Source: Flavobacterium omnivorum (lineage in GTDB: Bacteria > Bacteroidota > Bacteroidia > Flavobacteriales > Flavobacteriaceae). From it: a DNA stretch of 36,017 nucleotides. Below the pieces are notes generated by a model that was given only the letters and a program-made list of their open reading frames with translations, did no database searches and was not told the DNA's origin. Positions 26,087 to 35,211 of the stretch are shown one piece after another. Within the stretch, counting starts at the first letter, position 1; every line of letters starts with the position of its first letter. The translations under genes and the position numbers were made by a program. Location: assembly GCF_900099915.1 (NCBI RefSeq), contig NZ_FNDB01000023.1, forward strand, positions 1 to 36,017, given 5' to 3'.

Positions 26087-27220
26087 ATGGTGATTTCAAA
26101 CAAACCACTTCGATTTATAGTAGCGACTTTAGTTGCGTGTCTTCCTCTAATTAGTTTTGCAAATCCTGAACAGGATACTGTAAAAGTACAAACTGAAGTT
26201 GCTCATCAGGCAACCGAAGGAGCTCTTGCTGAACCAACAGATGTAAAATCTAAAATCAAGGAATTTATCAATCATCACCTTTTAGATGCGCATGATTTTA
26301 CTTTCAATGTTGATGAGGCAACTGGAGCGCATAATGGTTTTTCTTTGCCAATTATTCTTTGGGACAACGGTTTGCAAGTTTTTTCTTCTTCAAAATTCCA
26401 CCATGGTGAGGAAACAGCAGAACACAATGGAAACTTCTATGTGTTGCACCATGAGAAAATATACAAAACGGAGGCGGATGGCGCTTTGATAGAAGAGCAT
26501 GGTCATCCAACGAATGCTAGACCGATAGATTTCTCAATCACTAAAAGTGTTATTGGCATAATGTTAGTTTCACTGTTTATGTTTGTGTTGTTTTCAAGTT
26601 TGGCAAAATCATATGCTAAAAATAACGGGATCGCTTCAGGAGTAGGACGTATTTTTGAACCACTTGTTTTGTATGTGCGTGACGAAATTGCAATTCCAAA
26701 CATTGGAGAGAAAAACTATAAAAAATACATGAGCTATTTGCTTACAATATTTTTCTTTATTCTTTTCCTTAATATTTTAGGATTGATGCCATTTGGGTTT
26801 AATGTAACTGGAAATATAGCCATTACAGTATCGTTAGCTTTATTAACTTATATCATAACAACTTTAACAGCAAATAAAAATTATTGGGGACACATTTTCT
26901 GGATGCCAGGTGTGCCAACTCCAATGAAATTTATCTTGGCTCCAATAGAATTGTTAGGAACAATCATTAAGCCTTTTTCATTAATGATACGTTTGTACGC
27001 TAACATGTTAGCAGGACACGTTGTTTTGATGAGTATCATTGGTTTAATGTTTATATTCAAAAGTTGGATTGGAAGTACATTGTCATTTGGTTTGGCATTT
27101 GCACTTTCGATACTTGAAATATTAGTAGCTTTTTTACAAGCCTATATTTTCACCATGTTATCTGCACTGTATTTTGGAGCAGGAAACGAAGAGCATCATC
27201 ACGAAGAGGCTCACCATTAA
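26087..27220 (+). CDS. atpB: F0F1-ATP synthase subunit a
   Basis: The membrane subunit that forms the proton half-channels next to the c-ring. The 377-aa protein is longer than E. coli subunit a because of a Bacteroidota-type N-terminal extension: a signal-peptide-like start (about 1-25) and a periplasmic domain rich in His and acidic residues, before the membrane core at about residue 155. The essential arginine is R302 in SLMIRLYANMLAGH. The C-terminus ends in a His/Glu cluster (EEHHHEEAHH). It opens the operon atpB-E-F-H-A-G. Confidence 0.95.
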   Translation: MVISNKPLRFIVATLVACLPLISFANPEQDTVKVQTEVAHQATEGALAEPTDVKSKIKEFINHHLLDAHDFTFNVDEATGAHNGFSLPIILWDNGLQVFSSSKFHHGEETAEHNGNFYVLHHEKIYKTEADGALIEEHGHPTNARPIDFSITKSVIGIMLVSLFMFVLFSSLAKSYAKNNGIASGVGRIFEPLVLYVRDEIAIPNIGEKNYKKYMSYLLTIFFFILFLNILGLMPFGFNVTGNIAITVSLALLTYIITTLTANKNYWGHIFWMPGVPTPMKFILAPIELLGTIIKPFSLMIRLYANMLAGHVVLMSIIGLMFIFKSWIGSTLSFGLAFALSILEILVAFLQAYIFTMLSALYFGAGNEEHHHEEAHH

Positions 27221-27325
27221 GTCGAAAGTCAAACGTCGAAGGTTTAAAGTCAACTGGACTTTATGACATTAGACTTAACAACTTTAGACTATTAATAAGA
27301 ATGTTTAATTTTTAATTTATATATT
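27221..27325. repeat. GTCGAAAGTC-type repeats between atpB and atpE
   Basis: The start of this gap is built from near-repeats of GTCGAAAGTC / GTCGAAGG / AAAGTC with complementary GACTTTA / TAGACTT words further on, able to fold into an AAAGTC-GACTTT hairpin. I recall such word repeats in other flavobacterial intergenic gaps. The rest is AT-rich leader of atpE. Confidence 0.4.
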
Positions 27326-27517
27326 ATGGAAATTCCAACTATTGTAGGAGCAGGATTGATTGTTATCGGAGCAGGTTTAGGTATTGGTAGAATTGGTGGT
27401 TCAGCAATGGACGCTATTGCTCGTCAACCAGAGGCTTCTGGAAAAATCCAAACAGCTATGCTTATCGCAGCTGCACTTATTGAAGGTATTGGTTTTGCTG
27501 CGTTATTCGCATCTTAA
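27326..27517 (+). CDS. atpE: F0F1-ATP synthase subunit c
   Basis: A 63-aa proteolipid that forms the rotating ring. Two helices: glycine-rich helix 1 (GAGLIVIGAGLGIG) and helix 2 with the proton-carrying E53 in LIEGIGF, joined by the polar loop ARQPEA (32-37). Sodium-type ligands are not evident (Gly follows the Glu), so proton coupling is expected. It is followed by a strong hairpin before atpF. Confidence 0.96.
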   Translation: MEIPTIVGAGLIVIGAGLGIGRIGGSAMDAIARQPEASGKIQTAMLIAAALIEGIGFAALFAS

Positions 27518-27530
27518 TTAAAACTAAAAG

Positions 27531-27569
27531 AAAACAATAGTTGCAACGGTTGGTTGTAACTATTGTTTT
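27531..27569 (+). terminator. Hairpin after atpE (partial terminator or mRNA-stabilising)
   Basis: The arms AAAACAATAGTTGCAAC (27531-27547) and GTTGTAACTATTGTTTT (27553-27569) pair along 17 positions (one G-U) with a five-base loop and a T tract, the form of an intrinsic terminator, yet it lies inside the operon. Partial read-through would give more atpE than atpF mRNA. Confidence 0.6.
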
Positions 27570-27635
27570 TAAAATTTAAACATTACAAATTGCGATTAAA
27601 AGCAATACATACTTTAAAATTTATAATTAGATATA

Positions 27636-28136
27636 ATGGATAAGTTAATAAATGATTTTTCGTTTGGTTTGTTTATCTGGCAGATAGTACTATTTGTTGG
27701 ATTAATACTCTTGTTAAAAAAATTCGCTTGGAAGCCAATTCTTGATGCAGTTAATGATAGAGAAGAAGGAATCAAGAATGCCTTACTTTCTGCTGAAAAT
27801 GCTAGAAAAGAAATGCAAAATCTTCAAGCTGACAACCAACGTATTTTACAAGAAGCTAGATTAGAGCGTGACAACATGCTTAAAGAGGCTCGTGAAATGA
27901 AAGAAAAAATGGTTGCTGATGCTAAAAACGAAGCGCAAGTTCAAGGATTGAAAATGATCGAACAAGCGAAAGTAGCAATTGAAGGTGAAAAAAATGCAGC
28001 TATGGCTGAGTTGAAATTACAAGTTTCTACTTTATCATTGAGTATTGCTGAAAGATTATTGAAAGACGAATTGTCTAACAAAGAAGCTCAAACTAAATTA
28101 GTGGAGAAATTGTTAGGTGACGTAAAACTGAACTAA
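27636..28136 (+). CDS. atpF: F0F1-ATP synthase subunit b
   Basis: The peripheral stalk subunit, 166 aa. One N-terminal membrane helix (about 8-27, LFIWQIVLFVGLILLLKKFAW) then a long amphipathic, charged helix rich in A, E, K, R for dimerisation. KPILDAVNDREEGIKNAL is typical of the family. It is spaced 2 bases from atpH. Confidence 0.96.
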   Translation: MDKLINDFSFGLFIWQIVLFVGLILLLKKFAWKPILDAVNDREEGIKNALLSAENARKEMQNLQADNQRILQEARLERDNMLKEAREMKEKMVADAKNEAQVQGLKMIEQAKVAIEGEKNAAMAELKLQVSTLSLSIAERLLKDELSNKEAQTKLVEKLLGDVKLN

Positions 28137-28138
28137 TT

Positions 28139-28672
28139 ATGGCAAGTACAAGAGCAGCAATTCGTTATGCAACAGCAATTTTAGATTTAGCAAACTCAAA
28201 AGGAGTTGCCGAAGTTGTAAATAACGATATGAAATTGATTGCTTCAACAATCAATGGAAATTTAGAATTGAGTACTTTTATCCAAAATCCAACTTTAAAA
28301 GTGGAGGTGAAGGAGAAAGCACTTTTGGAAGTTTTTGCAGGTATTGATTTAGTTACTCAAGGGTTATTTCATTTGTTATTTGAAAACAAAAGATTCGAAA
28401 TTCTAGAAGGTATTGCTACAGAATACAGCAAATTATCTGACGTTATGAATGGTATTGAAGTAGCTAAAGTTACTACCGCTGTTCCTATGGATGCTGCATT
28501 AGAAGCAAAAGTGAAAGCGACAATAGCAATACTTTCAGATAAGAAGATTACAATTGAAAATACAGTAGATGCTTCAATTATTGGAGGATTTATTTTAAGA
28601 ATAGGCGATAAGCAATACAACGCTTCAATAGCCAACAGATTACAAGTATTAAAAAGAGAGTTAAGTAATTAG
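28139..28672 (+). CDS. atpH: F0F1-ATP synthase subunit delta
   Basis: A 177-aa stalk protein linking subunit b to the top of F1. The N-terminal six-helix domain starts STRAAIRYATAILDLA, and the C-terminal part carries IIGGFILRIGDKQYNASI, the family signature. It overlaps nothing but is only 2 bases after atpF, so the two are co-translated. Confidence 0.95.
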   Translation: MASTRAAIRYATAILDLANSKGVAEVVNNDMKLIASTINGNLELSTFIQNPTLKVEVKEKALLEVFAGIDLVTQGLFHLLFENKRFEILEGIATEYSKLSDVMNGIEVAKVTTAVPMDAALEAKVKATIAILSDKKITIENTVDASIIGGFILRIGDKQYNASIANRLQVLKRELSN

Positions 28673-28709
28673 TTTTATTGCACATTTAAGTGTTTAAATT
28701 ATAAATAAA

Positions 28710-30287
28710 ATGGCGGAAATTAAACCTGCTGAAATTTCAGCAATATTAAGAAAGCAAGTAGAAGGTTTTGAATCTGGTGCTACACTAGAAGAAGTAGGAA
28801 CAGTACTTCAAGTTGGAGATGGTATTGCTCGTGTTTACGGGCTTTCTAATGTTCAATATGGAGAATTAGTTGAATTTGACAATGGCTTAGAAGCTATTGT
28901 TTTGAACCTTGAAGAAGACAATGTAGGTGTGGTACTTTTAGGACCATCAACAGGAATCAAAGAAGGTTCAACTGCAAAAAGAACACAACGTATTGCTTCT
29001 CTTAAAGTAGGAGAACAAATGGTAGGTCGTGTTGTAAACACCCTTGGTTTTCCAATTGATGGAAAAGGACCAATTGGTGGAGATTTATACGAGATGCCTT
29101 TGGAAAGAAAAGCTCCTGGAGTTATCTTCCGTCAACCCGTTACTGAACCATTACAAACAGGTATCAAAGCAGTAGATGCTATGATTCCAGTAGGTCGTGG
29201 ACAACGTGAGCTAGTTATTGGTGACCGTCAAACAGGGAAATCAACTGTTTGTATCGATACGATCTTAAATCAAAAAGAATTTTACGATGCTGGGAAGCCA
29301 GTATTCTGTATATATGTTGCAATTGGACAAAAAGCGTCAACTGTAGCAGGAATTGCTAAAATGTTAGAAGAAAAAGGAGCAATGGCGTATACCATTATTG
29401 TTGCTGCTAATGCTTCTGATCCAGCTCCAATGCAAGTGTATGCTCCTTTCGCAGGTGCTGCAATTGGAGAATATTTTAGAGATTCAGGTCGTCCAGCTTT
29501 AATTGTTTATGATGATTTATCTAAACAAGCGGTGGCGTATCGTGAGGTTTCTCTTTTATTAAGAAGACCACCGGGACGTGAAGCATATCCTGGAGACGTT
29601 TTCTACTTACACAGTAGATTATTAGAGCGTGCTTGTAAAGTAATTGCAGATGATGGAATTGCTAAAGACATGAACGATTTACCAGATTCATTGAAATCAA
29701 TTGTAAAAGGGGGTGGTTCATTGACTGCTTTACCAATTATTGAAACTCAAGCGGGTGACGTTTCTGCATACATCCCAACAAACGTAATTTCGATTACTGA
29801 TGGTCAAATTTTCTTGGATGGAGATTTGTTTAACTCAGGGGTTCGTCCAGCTATTAACGTAGGTATCTCGGTATCTCGTGTGGGTGGAAATGCACAAATT
29901 AAATCAATGAAAAAAGTTGCAGGTACTTTAAAACTGGATCAAGCACAATTCCGTGAATTGGAAGCGTTTGCAAAGTTTGGTTCTGATCTTGATGCCGTTA
30001 CTTTAAACGTAATTGAAAAAGGAAAAAGAAACGTTGAGATCTTGAAACAAGGTTTGAACGATCCATATACTGTTGAAGACCAAGTTGCTATTATCTATGC
30101 TGGTTCTAAAAACTTATTGAGAAACGTTCCTGTAAATAAAGTAAGAGAATTTGAGAAAGATTTCTTAGAATACTTAAACAATAAACACAGAGCTACTCTT
30201 GATGCGTTGAAAGCAGGAAAACTAACAGATGAAATTACAGATGTAATCGAAACTGTAGCAAAAGAATTATCAGCAAAATATAACTAA
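28710..30287 (+). CDS. atpA: F0F1-ATP synthase subunit alpha
   Basis: The non-catalytic nucleotide-binding F1 subunit, 525 aa. P-loop GDRQTGKST (171-179), [13 protein letters not shown] before it, [26 protein letters not shown] split in the usual way, and [21 protein letters not shown] are all present, plus the ATP-synthase signature [14 protein letters not shown]. It is a normal-length copy. The beta subunit gene is not in this window. Confidence 0.98.
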   Translation: MAEIKPAEISAILRKQVEGFESGATLEEVGTVLQVGDGIARVYGLSNVQYGELVEFDNGLEAIVLNLEEDNVGVVLLGPSTGIKEGSTAKRTQRIASLKVGEQMVGRVVNTLGFPIDGKGPIGGDLYEMPLERKAPGVIFRQPVTEPLQTGIKAVDAMIPVGRGQRELVIGDRQTGKSTVCIDTILNQKEFYDAGKPVFCIYVAIGQKASTVAGIAKMLEEKGAMAYTIIVAANASDPAPMQVYAPFAGAAIGEYFRDSGRPALIVYDDLSKQAVAYREVSLLLRRPPGREAYPGDVFYLHSRLLERACKVIADDGIAKDMNDLPDSLKSIVKGGGSLTALPIIETQAGDVSAYIPTNVISITDGQIFLDGDLFNSGVRPAINVGISVSRVGGNAQIKSMKKVAGTLKLDQAQFRELEAFAKFGSDLDAVTLNVIEKGKRNVEILKQGLNDPYTVEDQVAIIYAGSKNLLRNVPVNKVREFEKDFLEYLNNKHRATLDALKAGKLTDEITDVIETVAKELSAKYN

Positions 30288-30298
30288 TTTAGTGAAAA

Positions 30299-30334
30299 GT
30301 GAAAAGTGAGTAGTTTTGACTATTCACTTTTCAC
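30299..30334. repeat. 15-bp hairpin between atpA and atpG
   Basis: GTGAAAAGTGAGTAG (30299-30313) pairs with CTATTCACTTTTCAC (30320-30334) around TTTTGA, with one G-U. The gap is built of repeated AGTGAAAAGTGA-like words. It may moderate expression of atpG or be a dispersed repeat. Confidence 0.5.
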
Positions 30335-30358
30335 AACTCACTCTTCACTATAAATAAA

Positions 30359-31219
30359 ATGGCAAATTTAAAGGAAATCCGTAATAGAATTACTTCCGTT
30401 TCATCTACGATGCAAATTACATCAGCGATGAAAATGGTCTCTGCAGCAAAGCTAAAGAAAGCACAAGATGCGATCACAGCAATGCGCCCTTATGCCGAAA
30501 AATTAACGGAACTATTGCAAAATCTTTCTGCTACCCTTGAAGGTGATGCAGGGGGTGAATTTACAATACAACGCGAAGTTAAAAAAGTGTTGCTAGTTGT
30601 AATAACTTCTAATAGGGGTTTGGCTGGCGCTTTTAATACCAATGCCATTAAAGAAGCCAGAAGCCGTGCAGAATTTTATGCTGGAAAAGAGGTGGATGTT
30701 TTTGCTATCGGTAAAAAAGGAAATGATGTTTTAAGTAAAACACTTCCTGTTGTAGACAATCAAAGTGCTGTATTTGACGATTTGACTTTTGAAAATGTGG
30801 CTGTAATAGCAGACTTGTTAACCGAGAAATTCGTTTCTGGTGAATACGATAAAATTGAGTTGATTTACAACCAATTTAAAAATGCAGCAACACAAATTGT
30901 TCAAACGGAGCAGTTTTTACCATTGGCACCTATAAAATCTGATGTACCGGTTTCGACAGGAGATTATATTTTTGAACCTTCAAAAGAAGAAATTGTGTTG
31001 ACTTTGATTCCAAAATCATTAAAAACACAATTGTATAAAGGAATTCGTGATTCATTTGCTTCAGAGCACGGAGCGCGTATGACTGCCATGCACAAAGCAA
31101 CTGATAACGCAACAGAATTAAGAAATCAATTGAAATTGACATACAACAAAGCACGTCAAGCTTCTATTACTAACGAGATCTTAGAGATTGTTGGTGGTGC
31201 TGAAGCGTTGAATGGATAA
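30359..31219 (+). CDS. atpG: F0F1-ATP synthase subunit gamma
   Basis: The central rotor shaft of F1, 286 aa. The N-terminal helix NLKEIRNRITSVSSTMQITSAMKMV and the C-terminal helix MTAMHKATDNATELRNQLKLTYNKARQ (quoted in part) form the coiled coil; TSNRGLAGAFN is the conserved start of the Rossmann-like domain. It ends the operon and is followed by a bidirectional terminator. atpC and atpD do not follow, as in many Bacteroidota. Confidence 0.96.
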   Translation: MANLKEIRNRITSVSSTMQITSAMKMVSAAKLKKAQDAITAMRPYAEKLTELLQNLSATLEGDAGGEFTIQREVKKVLLVVITSNRGLAGAFNTNAIKEARSRAEFYAGKEVDVFAIGKKGNDVLSKTLPVVDNQSAVFDDLTFENVAVIADLLTEKFVSGEYDKIELIYNQFKNAATQIVQTEQFLPLAPIKSDVPVSTGDYIFEPSKEEIVLTLIPKSLKTQLYKGIRDSFASEHGARMTAMHKATDNATELRNQLKLTYNKARQASITNEILEIVGGAEALNG

Positions 31220-31237
31220 TTCGAAATAAAAGCACAT

Positions 31238-31274
31238 AAAAAAGGCGTTTGAACTAAGTTCAAATGCCTTTTTT
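31238..31274. terminator. Strong bidirectional terminator
   Basis: AAAAAAGGCGTTTGAACT (31238-31255) pairs with AGTTCAAATGCCTTTTTT (31257-31274) with one G-U and a one-base centre in the written form (loop opens by a few pairs in RNA). T runs in both directions end atpG on one side and the ABC transporter on the other. Confidence 0.85.
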
Positions 31275-31278
31275 ATTT

Positions 31279-33447
31279 TTATACCAATCCTTGTTTATTC
31301 CATAAATCAGAATACTTTCCTTTTTGTTCTAATAATGCATTATGATTTCCGGACTCTACTATAGTACCATTTTCCATTACCAAAATAGTATCGGCATTAG
31401 CTATAGTACTCAATCGATGGGCAATTACTATAACCGTTTTCCCCTGAGATTTAAAATTATCAATCACTTCTTTTACAATGCGCTCCGAATTAGTGTCTAA
31501 TGAAGAAGTGGCTTCATCCATTAATAAAACTTCTGGGTTTTTATACAAAGCTCTTGCTATAGCAATGCGTTGTTTCTGTCCTCCAGAGAGCATGGCACCA
31601 TTTTAACCAATTTGGGTTTCAAAACCATTGGGCAATTTCTCCACAAATTCTGTAATTACCAATTGTTTGGATAAATCTAAAATACGTTGAATATTAGGAA
31701 AGGAATCACCTAAAGCGATGTTTTCGATGATATTTCCTGAAAACAGATTGAGCTGTTGTGGAATGACACCAATACAATTACGTAGGCTCTGATAATGAAT
31801 AAATTGAGAGTCGTACTCTCCAATATAAATTTTCCCTTCTTTTATTGGATATAAGTTTTGCAATAGTGAAATCAGTGTCGTTTTACCACTTCCGCTTTCG
31901 CCAACGATAGCCGTGGTTTCATTTTTCTTGAAAACAGCATTAAAATGTTTGAAAACTTCTGTTCGAGAGCCATAACGAAAAGTTACATTTTCGAATTTTA
32001 TATCTCCCATGTTTTCTCTCTGCAATTCGACTTTATTTTCTGTTTCTTCTCGTTCTAAATCCATTATTTCAAAAAGCCTGTCAGCAGCGATCAGTGCATT
32101 TTGTGCTGTTTTATTCATCCCAATCAAGGAAGCAACTGGCGAAGTAAAATAGCCAATCAAAGCATAAAAGGAAAATAACTCACCGGGAGTAATCGCTCTG
32201 TCAATCACGTAACCCGAACCAATCCACATCAAAATAACAGTAAATATCGAAGCCAGAAATTGGGTGGAAGTCCCAGCAAAAACACTGTTTAAACCTGATT
32301 TGTAGGTGGTAAACAATAGCTTTACAAATTTATTTTCCGTTTTAAGATTCGAAAAGTCTTCGATTCCAAATTCTTTTACCGTTCTGATATGCGTAACACT
32401 TTCTACCAATTGTGTTTGTAATTCGGCGGCATTCTCCATGATAACGCGTTCCACTTTTTTATTAAACCTATTTAATATATAATAAATAGCTCCATAAAAT
32501 GGAATTACCAACAGAATCACCAACGCTAATTTCCAATAATAGGTAAACATCAATGTGAAGGAAAAAATCACGATGAAGATATTGACAATCATATCAATCG
32601 CCACTTCATTGATAAAGGATCTAATTTTTACAGCATCGCCAATTCGGGATGTGATTTCACCCACTTGCATCGTGTCAAAAAATCGTTGCGGCAGATGAAG
32701 CAAATGTTTATAGTATCCCAAAATTAATTTGGCATCAATCAACTGCCCTGTTTTCATAACAAAAACACTCTTTTTGGAACCGATGTAGGCTTGCAGTATA
32801 ATGATGATAATCATGGAAACACTCAGCAGATTCAGTAAATTTCTGTTGCCTTCCACCAAAACATAATCAGTAATTTTTTGGATATAAATGGACATGGCCA
32901 ATCCTAAAACGGTGAAAAGTATGGCACCAACCAAAGCCTGAACTAAAATGGTTTTGTGTGGCTGTACCAAATGCCAAAAGCGTTTTAAAGGAGAAACTTT
33001 TTCGTTGTATTCCTTAAAATCATCATTCGGGGCAAAAAGAATTAATACGCCAGTCCAGATTTTTTGAAATTCTTCAAAAGTGTAGGTTTGCATTTTCCCA
33101 AAAGCAGGATCCATTGCTGTAATCTTTGATTGGCTTTCGACCTTCGACTTTTCAACTTTATAGACTACGATGTAATGATGCAATTGTTCTTTTACCACCA
33201 CGTGAGCAATAGCAGGGAGCGGAATTTTATCAATAGCATCGATGCCTCCTTTTACTCCCTTGGCAGAAAAACCCATTTTTTCTGCAGCTTCAATTATCCC
33301 CAGCACATTGGTACCTCGTTTATCGGTATTGGCATATTGACGAATTCTGGCTATTGGCAGATTAACTTTGTAATGATTGCCAATAGAAGCGAGACAAGCA
33401 GCACCACAATCTTTGATATCATGTTGTTTTATTTTTATTGAGGCCAT
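31279..33447 (-). pseudogene. C39-peptidase ABC transporter (bacteriocin exporter), interrupted by an in-frame TAA
   Basis: A bacteriocin processing and export ATPase: an N-terminal C39 peptidase cleaves double-glycine leaders, then the membrane and ATPase domains export the peptide. Peptidase residues are intact: C14 in DCGAAC, H91 in HHYIVVYK, D113 in MDPAFG. Membrane helices span about residues 160-440, and Walker A GESGSGKTT is near 516. At 31603-31605 a TAA replaces the expected Glu between IG and [12 protein letters not shown]; the frame continues unchanged to 31279, with signature, Walker B (VLLMDEA) and the H-loop IAHRLST. Thus the product is split into 614 aa (33447-31603) and a possible 104-aa restart (ATG 31593). 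A one-base change GAA to TAA is the simplest cause; a sequencing error cannot be excluded. Confidence 0.9.
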
Positions 33448-33510
33448 TATATAATTAGAAATTAGTAGTTGGAAATTAGTAATTTTGATTTTCTATAAAT
33501 TAATTTCTTT

Positions 33511-33873
33511 ATGAAAAACGATAATCTTATCCATATAAAGTCAAAAAAATTTGCAATTAGAATTATCAATACTTTTAAGTATTTACAAACAGAGAAAAAA
33601 GAATTTGTTTTGTCTAAACAAATGCTTCGCAGTGGAACAGCAATTGGTGCTTTAATTAAAGAAAGTGAATTTGCCCAAAGCAGAAAAGATTTTCTGAACA
33701 AATTGTACATTGCTTTAAAAGAAGCAAACGAAACCCAGTATTGGATTGAACTATTATTTGAAACGGAATACGTCACAAAAACGGAATTTGATTCATTGTC
33801 TACGGATTGTATTGAAATACTAAAGCTTTTGGTCGCCATAACTAAAAAAATGAAAGAAAGCTTAGAGAAGTAG
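33511..33873 (+). CDS. Four-helix-bundle protein (S23/IVS-like)
   Basis: A 120-aa helical protein of the family first found in 23S rRNA intervening sequences and common as a lone gene in Bacteroidota; also related in fold to the Avd proteins of diversity-generating retroelements. KKFAIRIINTFKYLQTEKKEF, LSKQMLRSGTAIGALIKESEFA (quoted in part), the FLNKLYIALKEANETQYWI helix and the C-terminal helix give four amphipathic helices. No catalytic residues. It lies in the opposite direction inside the bacteriocin operon, between the adaptor and the transporter, and its stop codon falls in a repeat arm. Role unknown. Confidence 0.85.
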   Translation: MKNDNLIHIKSKKFAIRIINTFKYLQTEKKEFVLSKQMLRSGTAIGALIKESEFAQSRKDFLNKLYIALKEANETQYWIELLFETEYVTKTEFDSLSTDCIEILKLLVAITKKMKESLEK

Positions 33874-33936
33874 TAATTAGTAAGTAGAAAGTAGAAATTT
33901 CAGCAAGTACTAATTACTACTTGCTAATTACTACTT
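33868..33936. repeat. Inverted repeat bridging two convergent gene ends; 14-bp tandem repeat
   Basis: The arms at 33868-33887 and 33917-33936 are complementary at 19 of 20 positions; the left carries the stop of the four-helix-bundle gene and the right the stop of the HlyD gene. The right part is also a tandem CTAATTACTACTTG (33910-33923, 33924-33937). A similar AATTAGTAGTTGGAAATTAGTAA stretch, quoted here in part as AATTAGTAGT, lies on the other side of the gene near 33457-33480. It may act as a bidirectional terminator. Confidence 0.6.
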
Positions 33937-35059
33937 GTTTCGGGTTGAGCCAATCATCTACTTTGTCAAACACTAAATCAAATAAGCTTCTTCTTGTAAT
34001 GATGTATCGTGTGGTTAGGGTCATTCCTTTTGTAATTTGGGTTTTGTAACCGGATTGCAATTGCATTGCGGTAGTATTCAGTGCGCATCGTACTTTAAAA
34101 AAAGCTTGTTCCCCTTGAATGGTAATATTACGGTCAATATCGATTACTTTTCCTTCTAGCAAACCCCATTGGTTGTAATTGAAAGCATCGAGTTGAAATT
34201 TCACCTTTTGATTTTTTCTAATTAAACCTATATCGTTTGGTGAAACGGTGCTTTCTACAATCAATTGATCTATTGCCGAAATAGAGGCTATAGGTTGAGA
34301 GGCGTTCAAGAAAGAACCAGCTTGAATTCCTGAGAAATTTTCTATAGTTCCAGATAATGGTGCTGTTATATAATAGTTTTGCGCTTCTACTTTTATTTTT
34401 TCTAGGGTGCCGTTTAGGTTTTGAAGTTGCATTTGTAGCTCTCGTTTGCTGTTTTGCCAAAGGCTACGTTGGTTTTTTTCTAAACCAGAAAGTGCTTGCT
34501 GAGCATACGTATAATCAAAACTATATTTCTCAAATTCAGCTTTGGCAATTATGCCCTTATCATGCAACTGTTTGTTTCGGTCATATACTATTTTTGATTG
34601 GGCAATTTTGCTTTGCAATTCCTCTCTTTTATTATTGTAACTCTGCCACTCTTGCTGCATAGCAAGTGTTTTAAAACCCGTAGCCCTGCCTTGTGTAACT
34701 TGAGTTAAATCATGAATTTGATCCTGAATAGTAGCCGCCGTCACTTGATTATTGGCTTTCTCGGTATTTAAATTTTCTTGGGTAATGGCAATCAGGGTAT
34801 CTCCTTGTTGCACTACTTGGTTATTCTTTATTTTTATAAAAGTTACTTTGCCATTCACTAAGCTACTTACTGGAACATTGTCAGTAGTACTTCGCACGAT
34901 ACCGCGACTCTGACTGCTAATGTCTATTTTGATGACAGGCAATAGAGCCAGAAAAATAAGTATAGCCAGAATCAAGACCAAGTAAATAGAAATACTCTTG
35001 GTTTTGTTTTTTGCGATAAGGTTTTCGAGAGTGTTTATGGGATCTTGACTGAAGTTCAT
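33917..35059 (-). CDS. HlyD-family periplasmic adaptor (bacteriocin secretion)
   Basis: The adaptor that joins an inner-membrane ABC exporter to an outer-membrane channel. From ATG 35059 (MNFSQDPINTLENL) the 380-aa protein has one N-terminal membrane helix (about 23-44), a lipoyl-like half (VSSLVNGKVTFIKIKNNQVV), a long helical hairpin (about 90-190) and the second lipoyl half (YYITAPLSGTIENFSGIQAG), followed by a beta-barrel domain. The frame upstream to 35128 lacks a fitting start. It lies directly after the peptide genes, and the ABC partner lies beyond the four-helix-bundle gene. The ending VVISK is encoded by a repeat arm. Confidence 0.88.
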   Translation of the reverse strand: MNFSQDPINTLENLIAKNKTKSISIYLVLILAILIFLALLPVIKIDISSQSRGIVRSTTDNVPVSSLVNGKVTFIKIKNNQVVQQGDTLIAITQENLNTEKANNQVTAATIQDQIHDLTQVTQGRATGFKTLAMQQEWQSYNNKREELQSKIAQSKIVYDRNKQLHDKGIIAKAEFEKYSFDYTYAQQALSGLEKNQRSLWQNSKRELQMQLQNLNGTLEKIKVEAQNYYITAPLSGTIENFSGIQAGSFLNASQPIASISAIDQLIVESTVSPNDIGLIRKNQKVKFQLDAFNYNQWGLLEGKVIDIDRNITIQGEQAFFKVRCALNTTAMQLQSGYKTQITKGMTLTTRYIITRRSLFDLVFDKVDDWLNPKQVVISK

Positions 35060-35211
35060 TTTTTTTAGTGAATTTATAAGACACGTTTGTATAGATAATA
35101 AAAACATGGAGAACCTGCAATCCAACAAACAAATTTCCTTTAACTGATTACTATTTCAATACTAAAAAGACTGCCTAATAAAATAGGCAGTCTCACAATA
35201 AAAATCTTGAT

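Noticed and set aside
33130..33441. 103-residue plus-strand frame inside the transporter gene
   Set aside because: Antisense to the well-supported C39 domain; aromatic-rich translation typical of a reverse-frame shadow.
31279..33447. Two separate genes for the ABC transporter (614 aa and 104 aa)
   Set aside because: The two frames are the same, the second starts within the ABC signature and joins the first at the exact place expected of one full-length protein, so a nonsense change is simpler than two real genes.
34917..35132. 71-residue minus-strand frame overlapping the start of the HlyD gene
   Set aside because: Shadow of the HlyD coding region in another frame; basic low-complexity translation and no family.
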